Assembly (NCBI RefSeq): GCF_002355515.1
Contig: NZ_AP014809.1
Location: 4,860,501 to 4,924,500, forward strand
DNA length: 64,000 nucleotides
Direction of reading: 5' to 3'
Origin: Methylorubrum populi
Lineage (GTDB): Bacteria; Pseudomonadota; Alphaproteobacteria; Rhizobiales; Beijerinckiaceae
In this document: one piece after another, positions 46,708 through 56,003 of the stretch
How positions within the stretch are numbered: position 1 is the stretch's first letter
How the letters are laid out: each line of letters begins with the position of its first letter
Made by a program: the position numbers and the translations under genes
Notes under the pieces: model-generated
The model's database searches: none
Told to the model about the DNA's origin: nothing
The model's input: only the letters and a program-made list of their open reading frames with translations

Positions 46708-47712
46708 CTATCGTGTCCCGTAAAGCTCGCGCCATGCCGGCAGGTCGAGGCACGGCAGCCGGGTCGCGGTGTGGACGCCGATGGCCACCGCCCGCGCCAG
46801 CGTCTCCGCCGCCGCCGCACCGAGGCGGGCGAGGTCGGCCACCTCATCCCCGAGCGGCACTGCACCGGTGGCGACGGCGAACACGACGTCCCCGTCGAGC
46901 GGTGTGTGCGCCGGGTGGATCGCCCGCGCGAGGCCGTCCTGGGCGGCGATGGCGAGGCGCTTGGCCTGGGCTTTGGTGAGCGCCGCGTCGGTGGCGACGA
47001 CGGCGAGCGTCGTGTTGGCGCCGGGCAGCGGCGCGCGCGGCCACGACAGGGCGTCGTCGGGCAACGGCGCCGGCAGGCCGAGGCCGCCGAACTCGCCGTC
47101 GCGCTCGAACGGGGCGGCCCAGAAATGCGGCCCCTGCCCCATCGTCACCCGGCCGAAGGCGTTGACCGCCACCAGCGCGCCGACCTGCGCCGAGAGCCCC
47201 GGCACCGTGCTCGAGGCCGAGCCGAGACCGCCCTTGAGGTTGGCGGTGCGGGCACCGAACCCGGCCCCGACCGAGCCAAGCGGAAAGGCTCCGCCGCGCG
47301 CAACTTCAGCCGCCGCGTAGCCGAGATCGCGGTAGGGCGGGTAGCGGCCCCACGCCTTGTCGCCGCCGTTGAGCAGATCGAACAGGATGGCGCCGGGCAC
47401 GATCGGCACCCGCACGTCGCCGACCGCGAAGCCGCGCCCGGCCTCCCTGAGGTAGGCAACCACGCCCGCCGCCGCGTCGAGCCCGAAAGCCGAGCCGCCC
47501 GACAGGACGAGGGCGTCGACCGCCTGCACGGTGGCGGCCGGATCGAGCAGGTCGGTCTCGCGGGTGCCGGGGCCGCCGCCGCGCACGTCCACCGCGCAGG
47601 TGCAGGGCGTGTCGAAGACGAGGGCGGTGACGCCGCTCGCGACCCGCTCGTCCTCCGCGTGGCCGACGCGGATCCCGGAAATGTCGGTGATGCGGCTGAG
47701 GGATGCGGGCAA
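46708..47712 (-). CDS. P1 family peptidase (DmpA-like aminopeptidase)
   Basis: A 334-residue N-terminal-nucleophile type hydrolase. It begins SLSRITDISGIRVGHAED, typical of the family, has LSGGSAFGLDAAAGVVAYL and the self-cleavage region NLKGGLGSASSTVPG, where the serine after Gly becomes the nucleophile. AVVATDAALTKAQAKRLA is another conserved segment. DmpA enzymes cleave N-terminal D- or L-residues or beta-peptides. Its physiological substrate is unknown. It converges with the ETF-QO gene. Confidence 0.9.
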   Translation of the reverse strand: MPASLSRITDISGIRVGHAEDERVASGVTALVFDTPCTCAVDVRGGGPGTRETDLLDPAATVQAVDALVLSGGSAFGLDAAAGVVAYLREAGRGFAVGDVRVPIVPGAILFDLLNGGDKAWGRYPPYRDLGYAAAEVARGGAFPLGSVGAGFGARTANLKGGLGSASSTVPGLSAQVGALVAVNAFGRVTMGQGPHFWAAPFERDGEFGGLGLPAPLPDDALSWPRAPLPGANTTLAVVATDAALTKAQAKRLAIAAQDGLARAIHPAHTPLDGDVVFAVATGAVPLGDEVADLARLGAAAAETLARAVAIGVHTATRLPCLDLPAWRELYGTR

Positions 47713-47838
47713 GGATCGTCCTGGGTTCGGGCACCGCCGGAACCGTGCCCGGTCCCGTCGGATCGGTCATGCCCGGACTGTCTGTGCGATGCCCTCCGTC
47801 ACGCCGAGACGGCACCGTCTCCGGAGAGTGAGTCGACG

Positions 47839-48600
47839 TCAGGTGAAGTCAAGGAAGCCCTTCAGGTTTTTGTTCATGACGCTTCTTCTGTTGAGTTCGA
47901 ACACGCCGATGCCGTTGTTGCTGCCGTCGTTGTTCGTGTTGCCCTCGATCGTCGTGAGGGAGCCGCCGTTGGCGTTCTTGACGAAGCCCGTATGTCCCAT
48001 GCCGCGGCCGTAATCGAGGATGAAGACCTGCCCGGACTTGACCAGACTCGGGTTGGCGATGGCGGCACTGCGGGTGATGATGTGCTGGGGCGACCGGCTT
48101 TTGACCCTGTTCCAGGCGGTCATGACGCTGCCTGTCTTCGGACAGGGATTGCTGATTCCGGCGTCACGGGCCGCCCGATCGAAGCACCAGTAGACGAACG
48201 CCATGCACCAGAACAGTCGCGGAGGAAGGCCGACGGAGGCGAGATACGCCCTGACCTCCGGACCGTCGTTCGATCCGACCGGGTGCTCGCGAACGCCGAC
48301 CTGCGAGAGGGCTTTGCCGAGGGCCGCGCCCGCCAGACCGGCCGGTGCGGGATTGGTTGATTCGCCTCCGAAGATCGTGCGCCATGTCAGCGGCCCGATC
48401 TCTCCGTCGACGACCAGGGGCTGCCCGCCCCTGCTCACGTTCTGAGCCTGAAACAACTTCACGAGCGCCGCGAACTTGCCGTCGTACCGCGTCGGCGGCG
48501 GTGCGATCACGTATCCCTTCGCTGACAAGCCAGCATAGATCGTCGCAACGAGAGTTGTATCCGCCTCGCCGATCTTGATAATTCGTCCGGGATACTTCAT
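47839..48600 (-). CDS. Lysin-like protein: peptidoglycan-binding plus CHAP domain
   Basis: A 253-residue protein. Residues about 45-85 form a peptidoglycan-binding helical repeat (LVKLFQAQNV ... VVDGEIGPLTWRTIFGG). The C-terminal CHAP/NlpC-like domain (TIGR02594 type) has FWCMAFVYWCFDRA with the catalytic Cys and GRGMGHTGFVKN with the His. No signal peptide is seen. The layout resembles phage lysins or toxin-like cell-wall amidases. It has no phage neighbours, and its surroundings are AT-richer than the backbone, so horizontal origin is plausible. The ATG at 48600 has GGAGG upstream within a hairpin. Confidence 0.8.
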   Translation of the reverse strand: MKYPGRIIKIGEADTTLVATIYAGLSAKGYVIAPPPTRYDGKFAALVKLFQAQNVSRGGQPLVVDGEIGPLTWRTIFGGESTNPAPAGLAGAALGKALSQVGVREHPVGSNDGPEVRAYLASVGLPPRLFWCMAFVYWCFDRAARDAGISNPCPKTGSVMTAWNRVKSRSPQHIITRSAAIANPSLVKSGQVFILDYGRGMGHTGFVKNANGGSLTTIEGNTNNDGSNNGIGVFELNRRSVMNKNLKGFLDFT

Positions 48601-48606
48601 CGAATC

Positions 48607-48623
48607 CTCCTCTTCGGGAGGAG
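48607..48623 (-). promoter_or_regulatory. Hairpin covering the ribosome-binding site of the CHAP gene
   Basis: CTCCTC and GAGGAG form a perfect 6-bp stem with a 5-base loop, so the GAGGAGG ribosome site of the minus-strand gene starting at 48600 lies in the stem. This could limit translation or make it temperature- or factor-dependent. Confidence 0.45.
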
Positions 48624-48665
48624 AAAATCCAATTCCATGACTATTTGGGTCAACGAATATATGAT

Positions 48666-49520
48666 CTAAATCGTTGATATTTTGCGGTGCCTCGAAATCG
48701 CGTCGTAGGCGTACAGGCCCAACGCCAGCCAGATCAGCCCGAACAGCACGATGCGGTCGGGCGTCAGGGTCTCGCCGTAGACGAGCGTGCTGAGCCCCAT
48801 CAGGCAGGAGGGCGCGATGTACTGCATCAGCCCGAGGGTCGCGAGCGTCAGCCGGGTCGCGGCGGCGGCGAACCAGATCAGCGGCAGCGCCGTGGTCACG
48901 CCGGTGAGCGCCAGCAGCCCCCAGGTGCGGGCGTCGTCGGGCACGGGCGGGGCAGCGAAGGCGAGATAGGCCAAAGCCGCGGGGAGCAGCAGGAAGGTCT
49001 CGGCGCAGAAGCCGACGATGCCGTCGACGGCGACGAGTTTGCGCACGAGTCCGTAGAGCGCGAAGGTGACCGCGAGCCCGAGCGACAGCAGCGGCAGGCG
49101 CCCCGCCATCGCCACCGCGATCACCACGCCGAGCACGACGATGGCGACCGCCGCCACCTGGATCGGGCGCAGGCGCTCGCCGAGGACGAGGGCGCCGAGC
49201 GCCACCGAGACCAGCGGGTTGATGAAGTAGCCGAGACTCGCATCGAGCATGTGCCCGCTCGTCACCGCCAGGAGGTAGAGCATCCAGTTGATCGCGATCA
49301 GGGCCGCCGAGACGAGAAGTCCGGCATGGCGCGGCCGCAGGGGGAACGGGTTGGCGAGCCGCCTGCGCAGCAGCGCGATCAGGCCGGTGACGAGCAGCGC
49401 CGACCAGAGGATGCGCTGCGCCAGGATCGTTCCCGGCGGGATGCCGTCGAGCAGCCGGAAATGCACCGGGACGACGAGGCCCCAGCTCAGATAGGCGGCG
49501 AGCGCGTAGATCAGGCCCAC
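48666..49520 (-). CDS. rarD: RarD-type EamA transporter
   Basis: A 284-residue protein with ten transmembrane helices in two EamA repeats. RarD hallmarks are YALAAYLSWGLVVPVHFRLL, the EWL/QRILWSALLV-type segment, INWMLYLLAVTSGHMLDASL, and GYFINPLVSVALGALVLGERL. Family members are linked to chloramphenicol sensitivity in some bacteria, but the natural substrate is unknown. The ATG at 49520 begins MGLIYAL. It is downstream of a small hypothetical gene on the same strand. Confidence 0.9.
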   Translation of the reverse strand: MGLIYALAAYLSWGLVVPVHFRLLDGIPPGTILAQRILWSALLVTGLIALLRRRLANPFPLRPRHAGLLVSAALIAINWMLYLLAVTSGHMLDASLGYFINPLVSVALGALVLGERLRPIQVAAVAIVVLGVVIAVAMAGRLPLLSLGLAVTFALYGLVRKLVAVDGIVGFCAETFLLLPAALAYLAFAAPPVPDDARTWGLLALTGVTTALPLIWFAAAATRLTLATLGLMQYIAPSCLMGLSTLVYGETLTPDRIVLFGLIWLALGLYAYDAISRHRKISTI

Positions 49521-49577
49521 GATGTCTCGGTCGGCGGCGTGGCGGGGCGCCGCTTGTAGCCCGGACCGGGGCCGCGG

Positions 49578-49865
49578 TCAGCGCTTGCGGGCGGGCGCCG
49601 GGGCGATCTCGCCGCGCATCAGGGCGTTGAGGCGCTCGGTGTCGAAGCCGGTGAGCATGCGGTCCTTCTTCGACTCCGCCGCCGGCCCCTGGGTCACCGT
49701 GCCGGTCGTGACGGGATCGGGCAGGATCGGGGCGGCCCGCGCGATCGTCGGGGCCGGCGCGGCGGCGACCGCCTGATGCATGAGGCGGTCCGCACTCACA
49801 AGGACGACCGACAGCGTGCCGAAGACGATGACCGTTCCGAAGGCGATGACGCGCAGGATGCTCAC
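49578..49865 (-). CDS. Hypothetical small membrane-anchored protein
   Basis: A 95-residue protein with one N-terminal hydrophobic segment (RVIAFGTVIVFGTLSVVLVS) and a proline/alanine-rich C-terminus (DPVTTGTVTQGPAAESKKDR ... GFDTERLNALMRGEI). I do not recognise a named domain. The first helix could be a signal anchor. It lies divergent from the Rmf-like gene and in line with rarD. Confidence 0.55.
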   Translation of the reverse strand: MSILRVIAFGTVIVFGTLSVVLVSADRLMHQAVAAAPAPTIARAAPILPDPVTTGTVTQGPAAESKKDRMLTGFDTERLNALMRGEIAPAPARKR

Positions 49866-50009
49866 GATGGGGAACTCGGATACGCGGGCGACGCGGGAGC
49901 GTGAACGGCGGCCCCCGGAAACAGGATGCGCCCGCTGTCGTTAACGAACCGGACGGCCGGGCCCGCCGCGGACCGGCCCTATTCAGGACAACCGGCAAAG
50001 GATCGCGCC

Positions 50010-50174
50010 ATGAACGAGCAGGCGACGGCGAGCGACAGCCCCTTCATCCAGGGCCGCAACGCTCGCCTCTACGGCAAGGGCATCGAGGCGTGCCCCTATC
50101 CGGAGGGCTCCCAGGACCGCGCGGCCTGGCTCCAGGCCTACGAGGAGGCGGCCGCCGACGACCCGGCGGAGTGA
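50010..50174 (+). CDS. Rmf/CrpP-like small protein
   Basis: A 54-residue protein from the ATG at 50010. After a short flexible start (MNEQATASDSPF) it has RNARLYGKGIEACPYP followed by RAAWLQAYEEA, which fits the G-x-E/A-C-P-Y ... R-x-x-W-L-x-G/A-Y pattern of ribosome modulation factor and the related CrpP family. If it is a true Rmf, it would bind ribosomes and help form inactive 100S particles. It precedes metC by about 70 bp. Confidence 0.7.
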   Translation: MNEQATASDSPFIQGRNARLYGKGIEACPYPEGSQDRAAWLQAYEEAAADDPAE

Positions 50175-50245
50175 CGCCCGTCTTGACGCTTCCGGCCCCG
50201 GAGGGCTGAAAGGGCCGCAACGCCTGCTCACTTCCTCCGAGGCCG

Positions 50246-51439
50246 ATGTCCAAGACCCCTCCCCGCGACCGCGGCCGCTTCGGCGCCGACACCCGCCTCG
50301 TGCTCGCCGGGCGCGACCCTGGCGCCCAGCACGGCTTCGTCAACACGCCGATCTATCGCGGCTCGACGGTCCTCTACCCGACCTACGACGACATCAAGCA
50401 TCGGCGCGGGCGCTACAATTACGGCACCTCCGGCACGCCGACGATGGACGCGCTGTGCGAGGCGTGGAGCGAGATCGCGGGTGCCGCCGGCACGGTGCTG
50501 GCGCCGTCCGGCCTCTCCGCCCTGACGCTGGCGCTGATGACCTGCGTCAGCGCGGGCGACCACCTCCTCGTCACCGATTCCGCCTACCGCCCGACCCGGA
50601 TCTTCTGCGACGGCGTGCTGAAGCGCTACGGCGTCGAGGTCGAATATTTCGACCCGGTGATCGGCGCGGGCATCGCGGGCCTGATGCGCGAAAACACCCG
50701 CGCCGTGCTCGTGGAGGCGCCGGGCTCGCAGACCTTCGAGATGCAGGACGTGCCGGCCATCGCCGAGGCCATGCACGCCCGCGGCGGCACGGTGGTGATG
50801 GACAATACCTGGGCGACGCCGCTGCTGTTCCCGCCGCACGAGCGCGGCGTCGATCTCGCGGTGGAAGCCGGCACCAAGTATCTCAGCGGCGGCTCCGACC
50901 TGCTGCTCGGCCTCGTCTCGGCCAACGCCAAGCACTACCCGGCGCTCAAGCGGACCTACGAGCACTTCGCCAACTGCCCCGGCCCCGAGGACATTTTTCT
51001 GGGGCTTCGCGGCCTGCGCACCATGGGCCTGCGCCTGCGCGAGCACGGCGCCCGCGGGCTCGCCATGGCCGAGTGGTTCCAGGCCCGTCCCGAGGTGCTG
51101 CGGGTGCTGCATCCGGCACTGCCCGACGATCCCGGCCACGCGATCTGGAAGCGCGACTTCTCCGGCGCCTCGGGCCTGTTCGGGGTGATCCTCAAACCCG
51201 TCTCCGAGGAGGCTTTGGCCACTTTCCTCGACGGGCTCGAACTGTTCGGGATGGGCTTTTCCTGGGGCGGCTTCGAGAGCCTCGTCATCCCCTTCGACCC
51301 GACCGTGTACCGCACCGCCACCCGCTGGCAGCCGGGCGGCCCGGCGCTCCGCTTCCATATCGGGCTGGAGGATCCGGAGGATCTGAAGGCGGATCTGGAA
51401 GCCGGTTTCGCGCGGATGGCCGGCTTGGCCCGCGGTTGA
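50246..51439 (+). CDS. metC: Cystathionine beta-lyase
   Basis: A 397-residue PLP enzyme of the Cys/Met metabolism family. GAQHGFVNTPIYRGSTVLYP is the family start, the PLP-contacting YNYGTSGTPTMDAL follows, and the Schiff-base lysine is in AGTKYLSGGSDLLLG. The downstream FSWGGFESLVIP fits cystathionine beta-lyase (MetC) rather than gamma-synthase. It makes homocysteine, pyruvate and ammonia from cystathionine. No riboswitch is seen upstream. Confidence 0.9.
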   Translation: MSKTPPRDRGRFGADTRLVLAGRDPGAQHGFVNTPIYRGSTVLYPTYDDIKHRRGRYNYGTSGTPTMDALCEAWSEIAGAAGTVLAPSGLSALTLALMTCVSAGDHLLVTDSAYRPTRIFCDGVLKRYGVEVEYFDPVIGAGIAGLMRENTRAVLVEAPGSQTFEMQDVPAIAEAMHARGGTVVMDNTWATPLLFPPHERGVDLAVEAGTKYLSGGSDLLLGLVSANAKHYPALKRTYEHFANCPGPEDIFLGLRGLRTMGLRLREHGARGLAMAEWFQARPEVLRVLHPALPDDPGHAIWKRDFSGASGLFGVILKPVSEEALATFLDGLELFGMGFSWGGFESLVIPFDPTVYRTATRWQPGGPALRFHIGLEDPEDLKADLEAGFARMAGLARG

Positions 51440-51667
51440 ACCGCGGCCAATTCGAGAGAGCCGGGACGGGAGAGGGGGCCAGCCGTTGACTCGGCTTTGC
51501 GCCCGTTGCCGCCGCCCGGCTCGCACCTCACGCTTGGGCGGATCCGGGCCTCAGGCCGCTGAGCCGGCCCGTGGCCCCATTCCTCGTCAGGGATGCGAGT
51601 CCACGGAGGCTGCGACCGAAGCGCGATGCCATCGTCAGCCGAATACGTCGGATGCCGGGCGAGGCGT

Positions 51668-53701
51668 TCAAGCGCTGCACTGCATCTCGACGGTGTTCTT
51701 CTCGAGAGGATCCTTCTCGAGGGTGTTTTTCGGCGATGAAGACTCGGACAGCATCTGTTTGAGTTCACTGCGGGGCATCGGCCTGCCGAGATGGTAGCCT
51801 TGAAAGAGATCCGCGCCGAAGGACGATACGAGGTCGATCTGCCACGCCTCTTCGACGCCTTCCACGATCGGTCTCTGGGCGCAGTTGTTGACCAAATCGA
51901 TGATGTTCTTGAGCAGCTTCGCCCCGCGCGGCGTGTCGCAGCTCTGCACGAAGAAACGGTCGATCTTCACCATATCGAAGCGCAGTTCGCTCAGGCATGT
52001 GAGGCCGGCAAACCCTGTCCCGAAATCATCCAGCCAGACGCGGATCCCTGTCGCGTTGAGCCGGTCCATCAGCCGGGCGACTTCTGGGTTGCCACTGATC
52101 TGTCCGCTCTCGGTGATCTCCAGGGCAAGACGTGACGGAGCGATACCGGCCGCACGGACGATGGCTTCGACCGAACTGATGAAGTTCGGGTCGGCAATCT
52201 GCCGTGCGGAGATGTTCACGCTGACGATGGACAGTTCGGGTTCGCTCGCGAGCAGGTCGCAAGCCTGACGCAGGATCCATGCGCCCATTTCGAGGATGGC
52301 GCCTGTGCGCTCGGCGATCGGGATGAACGTGTCGGGGGAAACCGCTCGGCCTTGCGTGTCCTTGAGCCGCATGAGCGTCTCCGCGGCCCAGACGCGTCCG
52401 CTCGAGACATCGATGATGGGCTGGAAGACCGCGGAAATGCGCCCGTCCGTGACGGCCGCTCGAAGCATCTCCGCATTGAGATCGTCGCTCTCAGCGCTGT
52501 GGAGCATCCTCGCATTGAAGATGCGCGCGCGATTGCGGCCTTCTTCCTTGGCGACATAGAGAGCGTTGTCAGCGGCGGAAATCGCACGCTCCGGCTTGTC
52601 GGCCGCGACATCCGCCGAGAACGCCGCTCCGATGCTCACCGTAACGTTGGAGAGAAGATCCCGCCGTGCGGCATGGGGGATCTGCAACGACTCGACGGCC
52701 TGACGCACCTCCTCGGCGAATTCGAGAACCGTTTCGGCCGAATCGGCCTGAAAGAGCGCCGCGAACTCCTCGCCTCCGAAGCGCCCGAGGGCATATTGCC
52801 TCTTCTCGGCCGCGCCGCGCATCGCCTCCCCCAGGGTGGCAAGGCAGCTATCCCCCCGCTGATGCCCGTAGCGGTCATTGTAGAGCTTGAAGAAATCGAC
52901 GTCGATCAGGATCACGCCGAACGCCTGCCCCGAATTGACGTTGGCGAGCCAGAGTTCCTGGAGGACGCTGTCGATCGCGCGGCGGTTGGCCAAGCCCGTC
53001 AGAACGTCGGTCGTGGACAGCCGGAACAGTTCCTCGCCGCGTTGGACGACCTCACGCTGCCGCAGCTCGGCCCGGCACGCGTTCAGATGCACGCGATACC
53101 GCTCGCGATTGTACTTGAGATTCAGGAACGCGGTGAGCACAAAACTCAGTATATAGAGGGACCCAAAGCAGATGATGTAGGCGGCATTCCCCGTCGATCG
53201 GAGGGCCCAAAACAGGAATGTCGCCGTGATCAGACCGGACGAGAGCAGGGCAAACCCGAAGCTGAGGTCGAAAAACAAATTTGCGACCAGCATGAAGATC
53301 AGGCCGTAGCCGGCATAGTAGAGAAGCGCTGTTTCGTCGGAACTCTGGGTCGCGAGATAGAGCCAGGCCGCGAAGCCGATGTAGATGCCGAGCGCGCATT
53401 GAAGTTCAAGGATGCGCGTATCGACGCCGCGACGGACCTGCACCACGATCGCCGTGACGTAGCCCACGCCGAGCACGAGACGCAGCGCGATGAGCTGGGG
53501 GAGCATGTCGTGGATGAGGAGCGCATCCATCACGCCGAACGCGATGTAGAGCAGGCCCACCAACTGACAGGCGCGACCGATCTCTTCGCGCATCGCCTGT
53601 GCGTATTGCGCCCGGAACGCGGCATGGAGAATCGGCGAACGGCGTTGAAACCAACGCTTGCCGAGCTCCCGATCGAGTAGATCAAGCGTATCGCTGTTCA
53701 T
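51668..53701 (-). CDS. Membrane GGDEF-EAL protein (diguanylate cyclase/phosphodiesterase)
   Basis: About 677 residues from the ATG at 53701; ATGs at 53725 and 53734 are alternatives. The first ~200 residues hold about six transmembrane helices (for example VGLLYIAFGVMDALLIHDML). The GGDEF domain has LTGLANRRAID and the active-site GRFGGEEFAALF. The EAL domain follows with AAETLMRLKD (ETL in place of EAL), SLALEITE-type SRLALEITESGQ and VWLDDFGTGFAGLTCL, which keeps the metal aspartates. Both c-di-GMP synthesis and breakdown appear possible. No partner gene is adjacent. Confidence 0.92.
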   Translation of the reverse strand: MNSDTLDLLDRELGKRWFQRRSPILHAAFRAQYAQAMREEIGRACQLVGLLYIAFGVMDALLIHDMLPQLIALRLVLGVGYVTAIVVQVRRGVDTRILELQCALGIYIGFAAWLYLATQSSDETALLYYAGYGLIFMLVANLFFDLSFGFALLSSGLITATFLFWALRSTGNAAYIICFGSLYILSFVLTAFLNLKYNRERYRVHLNACRAELRQREVVQRGEELFRLSTTDVLTGLANRRAIDSVLQELWLANVNSGQAFGVILIDVDFFKLYNDRYGHQRGDSCLATLGEAMRGAAEKRQYALGRFGGEEFAALFQADSAETVLEFAEEVRQAVESLQIPHAARRDLLSNVTVSIGAAFSADVAADKPERAISAADNALYVAKEEGRNRARIFNARMLHSAESDDLNAEMLRAAVTDGRISAVFQPIIDVSSGRVWAAETLMRLKDTQGRAVSPDTFIPIAERTGAILEMGAWILRQACDLLASEPELSIVSVNISARQIADPNFISSVEAIVRAAGIAPSRLALEITESGQISGNPEVARLMDRLNATGIRVWLDDFGTGFAGLTCLSELRFDMVKIDRFFVQSCDTPRGAKLLKNIIDLVNNCAQRPIVEGVEEAWQIDLVSSFGADLFQGYHLGRPMPRSELKQMLSESSSPKNTLEKDPLEKNTVEMQCSA

Positions 53702-54097
53702 CGTGGACCGAGCCTCATCCAGCATCGATACCAACGCGGTGTCCCAAAACTCTTAATGCTGGCTTCGTCGCTGTGGATCGTACGGCCCGGGCATCAAACC
53801 CTTGATGCATCATCATTCGGGATCTTTGGCAGTGCCAAGCCCGATCGGCAGGTGCGGCGCGTTATGCACAGACCCCGGCAACAGCGACTCGGCCGCGCAT
53901 CGCCGGATGAGGACGAAAAAAAGCGTTCATACAAGTGCGAAAAAGCCACGTCGAGATGCGGGCGCGCTGCCTACAGGCAGCGATGAACGAAGCCATTGAA
54001 CAAGCGGAACAAGCCCCTGGACAAAGCTTAACCATTCATTAACCTTAACCATAAGACCCGGATGCGCTCCGGCGTCTGAGGCTAAGGGCGGTCGAGC
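53702..54097. other. Intergenic region between GGDEF-EAL and methyltransferase genes
   Basis: This divergent ~396-base gap is AT-richer than its surroundings toward the methyltransferase gene, where the CtrA-like box lies (54028-54042). I see no gene in it. Confidence 0.5.
54028..54042 (+). promoter_or_regulatory. CtrA-like box TTAA-N7-TTAA
   Basis: TTAACCATTCATTAA matches the TTAA-N7-TTAA consensus of the alphaproteobacterial cell-cycle regulator CtrA, followed by another TTAACC. It is 56 bp upstream of the methyltransferase start, a sensible promoter position. In this GC-rich genome the match is unlikely to be random. Confidence 0.55.
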
Positions 54098-55165
54098 ATG
54101 TCGGGTGGGCAACTTTCTTTATCTCGTGACCCTGATCGCTTGCGCGATTTCGCTTCGCTCAGAGAGTTCGAACGATCACGACTCGACGGCGGTCGGATCC
54201 CGACGGAGCTGCCGGCGGCGCTCTATCCGGTGGTGGCGGATGACGTCAGCCGCGCCTTGACCGGCCTTCTCGACCTTGCGCTTCCGGGAAACTACACGGG
54301 CCTGACGGACGCGGTCATCGATCTGCTGAAGTTGCTGAAGGAGACCTTCAGTGACCGGACATGGCGGGAAGCCGTGCTGCCGGCCGCCCGCGCTCATGCC
54401 CTGGCCGGCCTCGTTCACGAGTGCCCCTTCACGCGCCACTCTTTCACGAAGCCCCGTGGATACCCCGGAGATGCCGGGCTTCTCGACTTCGTCTATCGCC
54501 ACCCGGCCGCGCGGCCCGCACAGGAGGCCGCGACGGAGGCCGGGCGCACGGTCATGACCTTCACCGTGGGGGTGACGGCGTGTGAAGCGGTGCGCCACCG
54601 CCGGTCCATCTTGGCCGGGAAGATCGACGAGGCCGCGGCACGCCGGGATCGTCCCTCGATCTTGTCGGTTGCCAGCGGCCATCTGCGCGAGGCGGAGCTC
54701 AGCATCGCCCTGACGGACGGCCGGGTCGGGCGTCTGCTCGCAACCGATCAGGACGCTTCCAGCCTCGCGGTTGTCGATGGATACCGCACCTCGATCTCGG
54801 ACGCGATCGAGACCAGGCAGGTCACCGTCCGAACCATTCTCTCGGAAAAGGCGGATCTGGGCCGCTTCGACCTCATCTACGCCGCGGGGCTCTACGACTA
54901 TCTCGATGCGAGAGTCGCGGCACGCCTGACGCGGATTCTCTTCGAGCACCTCAACGAAGGCGGGCGGCTCCTCATTCCGAACTTTCTCTGGGGCGTCCCG
55001 GAGGAAGCCTATATGGAAGTCTTCATGGACTGGTACCTCCTGTACCGCACCCGTGAGGAGGTCGAGGCCTTCGCGCAGGAGCTTGAGACGTCCCAGGTCC
55101 GACGGACGACCTACACGGAGGACGTGATGGGCGTGATCGGCTATCTCGAGATCGAGCGCGTCTAG
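54098..55165 (+). CDS. SAM-dependent methyltransferase, PhcB-like
   Basis: A 355-residue protein. The N-terminal ~130 residues are helical and end in FTKPRGYPGDAGLLDFVYRH, a KPRGYxGD motif shared with a family annotated as 3-hydroxypalmitate methyl-ester (EF) biosynthesis methyltransferases. The C-terminal Rossmann domain has ILSVASGHLREAELS as motif I and FDLIYAAGLYDYLDARVA later. The substrate is inferred, not shown. The start ATG at 54098 lies after the CtrA-like box. It is divergent from the GGDEF-EAL gene, so a link to surface or signalling behaviour is possible. Confidence 0.7.
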   Translation: MSGGQLSLSRDPDRLRDFASLREFERSRLDGGRIPTELPAALYPVVADDVSRALTGLLDLALPGNYTGLTDAVIDLLKLLKETFSDRTWREAVLPAARAHALAGLVHECPFTRHSFTKPRGYPGDAGLLDFVYRHPAARPAQEAATEAGRTVMTFTVGVTACEAVRHRRSILAGKIDEAAARRDRPSILSVASGHLREAELSIALTDGRVGRLLATDQDASSLAVVDGYRTSISDAIETRQVTVRTILSEKADLGRFDLIYAAGLYDYLDARVAARLTRILFEHLNEGGRLLIPNFLWGVPEEAYMEVFMDWYLLYRTREEVEAFAQELETSQVRRTTYTEDVMGVIGYLEIERV

Positions 55166-55406
55166 AGGTGAGGCCGGCCTGATCTCATCGGGCCGGCGCC
55201 TCGGGATCCTGGTTTCGACGTCCGGTCGTGCCGACGAATGATCTGGCGCTTGAGCCGTGTTCGACCCGATCGCATCAGGCCGGATACGGCCCGGGATCAT
55301 GGTTCGAGGCCGGATTCCTGTCGAGGCATCTGCCGGTTCGCCGCCGCAAGGCGCGTGAGCCGACCCAGTGATCGGAAGGGTGCGGGCTCTGTCTCGCGGT
55401 GGGGCC

Positions 55407-56003
55407 TCAAGGGGCCACCCACGTCCTCTGCCAGCCCCCGCCCTCCCCGGAAAAGACGGCCCGCCGGTGCCCGCGCCGGTCGAGGTAGAGCAGGTCGATC
55501 CGCTCGACGGTCAGCACCACCGCGCAGAAATTCTCGCGGCCGAGGCGCGCCTCCGGGTCCTCGTCGGGCAGGGCGTAGGCGTCCCCGGTGGGGAGCGCGG
55601 TGCCGGGGGCGGGTTCGACCCCGTAGCAGACCCGGCTCATCGCCAGCGCGGCGGCCCAGGCGGCGTCGGCGACCGCGTCGTCGTGATGCGGGCGCGCCCG
55701 CCCCTCGAGGCGGAGCTGGAGTTTGGCGCGCGGATCGTAGACGTGGAGAGCGGCGAGCCCGCTCCCCGCGATCTCCCGCGCCTTGTCCGAGCGCCGGTCG
55801 CAGTGGAAGCGCACGGCGCCCGTCGCGGCATCCGCCGCGCGCAGCACCACGGTGCGCAGCCGCGGACGGCCGCCCGCATCGACGGTCGCCAGCGCGGGCG
55901 TGTGAAAGGGGCTGCGCCGGTTCTCGACCCCCTCCGTGAGGCAGCGCCAGCCCTCCGCGCGGAAGCCGTCGAGGTCGTCGTAGAAGGAAGGCAGCGCGTC
56001 CAC
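55407..56003 (-). CDS. Pyridoxamine 5'-phosphate oxidase family protein
   Basis: About 198 residues from the GTG at 56003, preceded by AAGGA at nine bases. The FMN-binding split barrel is shown by SPFHTPALATVDAGGRPRLR, TVVLRAADAATGAVRFHCDRRSDKA with the R-x-x-K contacts, and ALHVYDPRAKLQLRLEGRA. The C-terminus (ENFCAVVLTVERIDLLYLDR) is that of the Alr4036-like FMN-binding branch rather than PdxH. The substrate is unknown. Much longer frames upstream of 56003 are antisense to the histidine kinase gene and are not coding. Confidence 0.82.
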   Translation of the reverse strand: MDALPSFYDDLDGFRAEGWRCLTEGVENRRSPFHTPALATVDAGGRPRLRTVVLRAADAATGAVRFHCDRRSDKAREIAGSGLAALHVYDPRAKLQLRLEGRARPHHDDAVADAAWAAALAMSRVCYGVEPAPGTALPTGDAYALPDEDPEARLGRENFCAVVLTVERIDLLYLDRRGHRRAVFSGEGGGWQRTWVAP

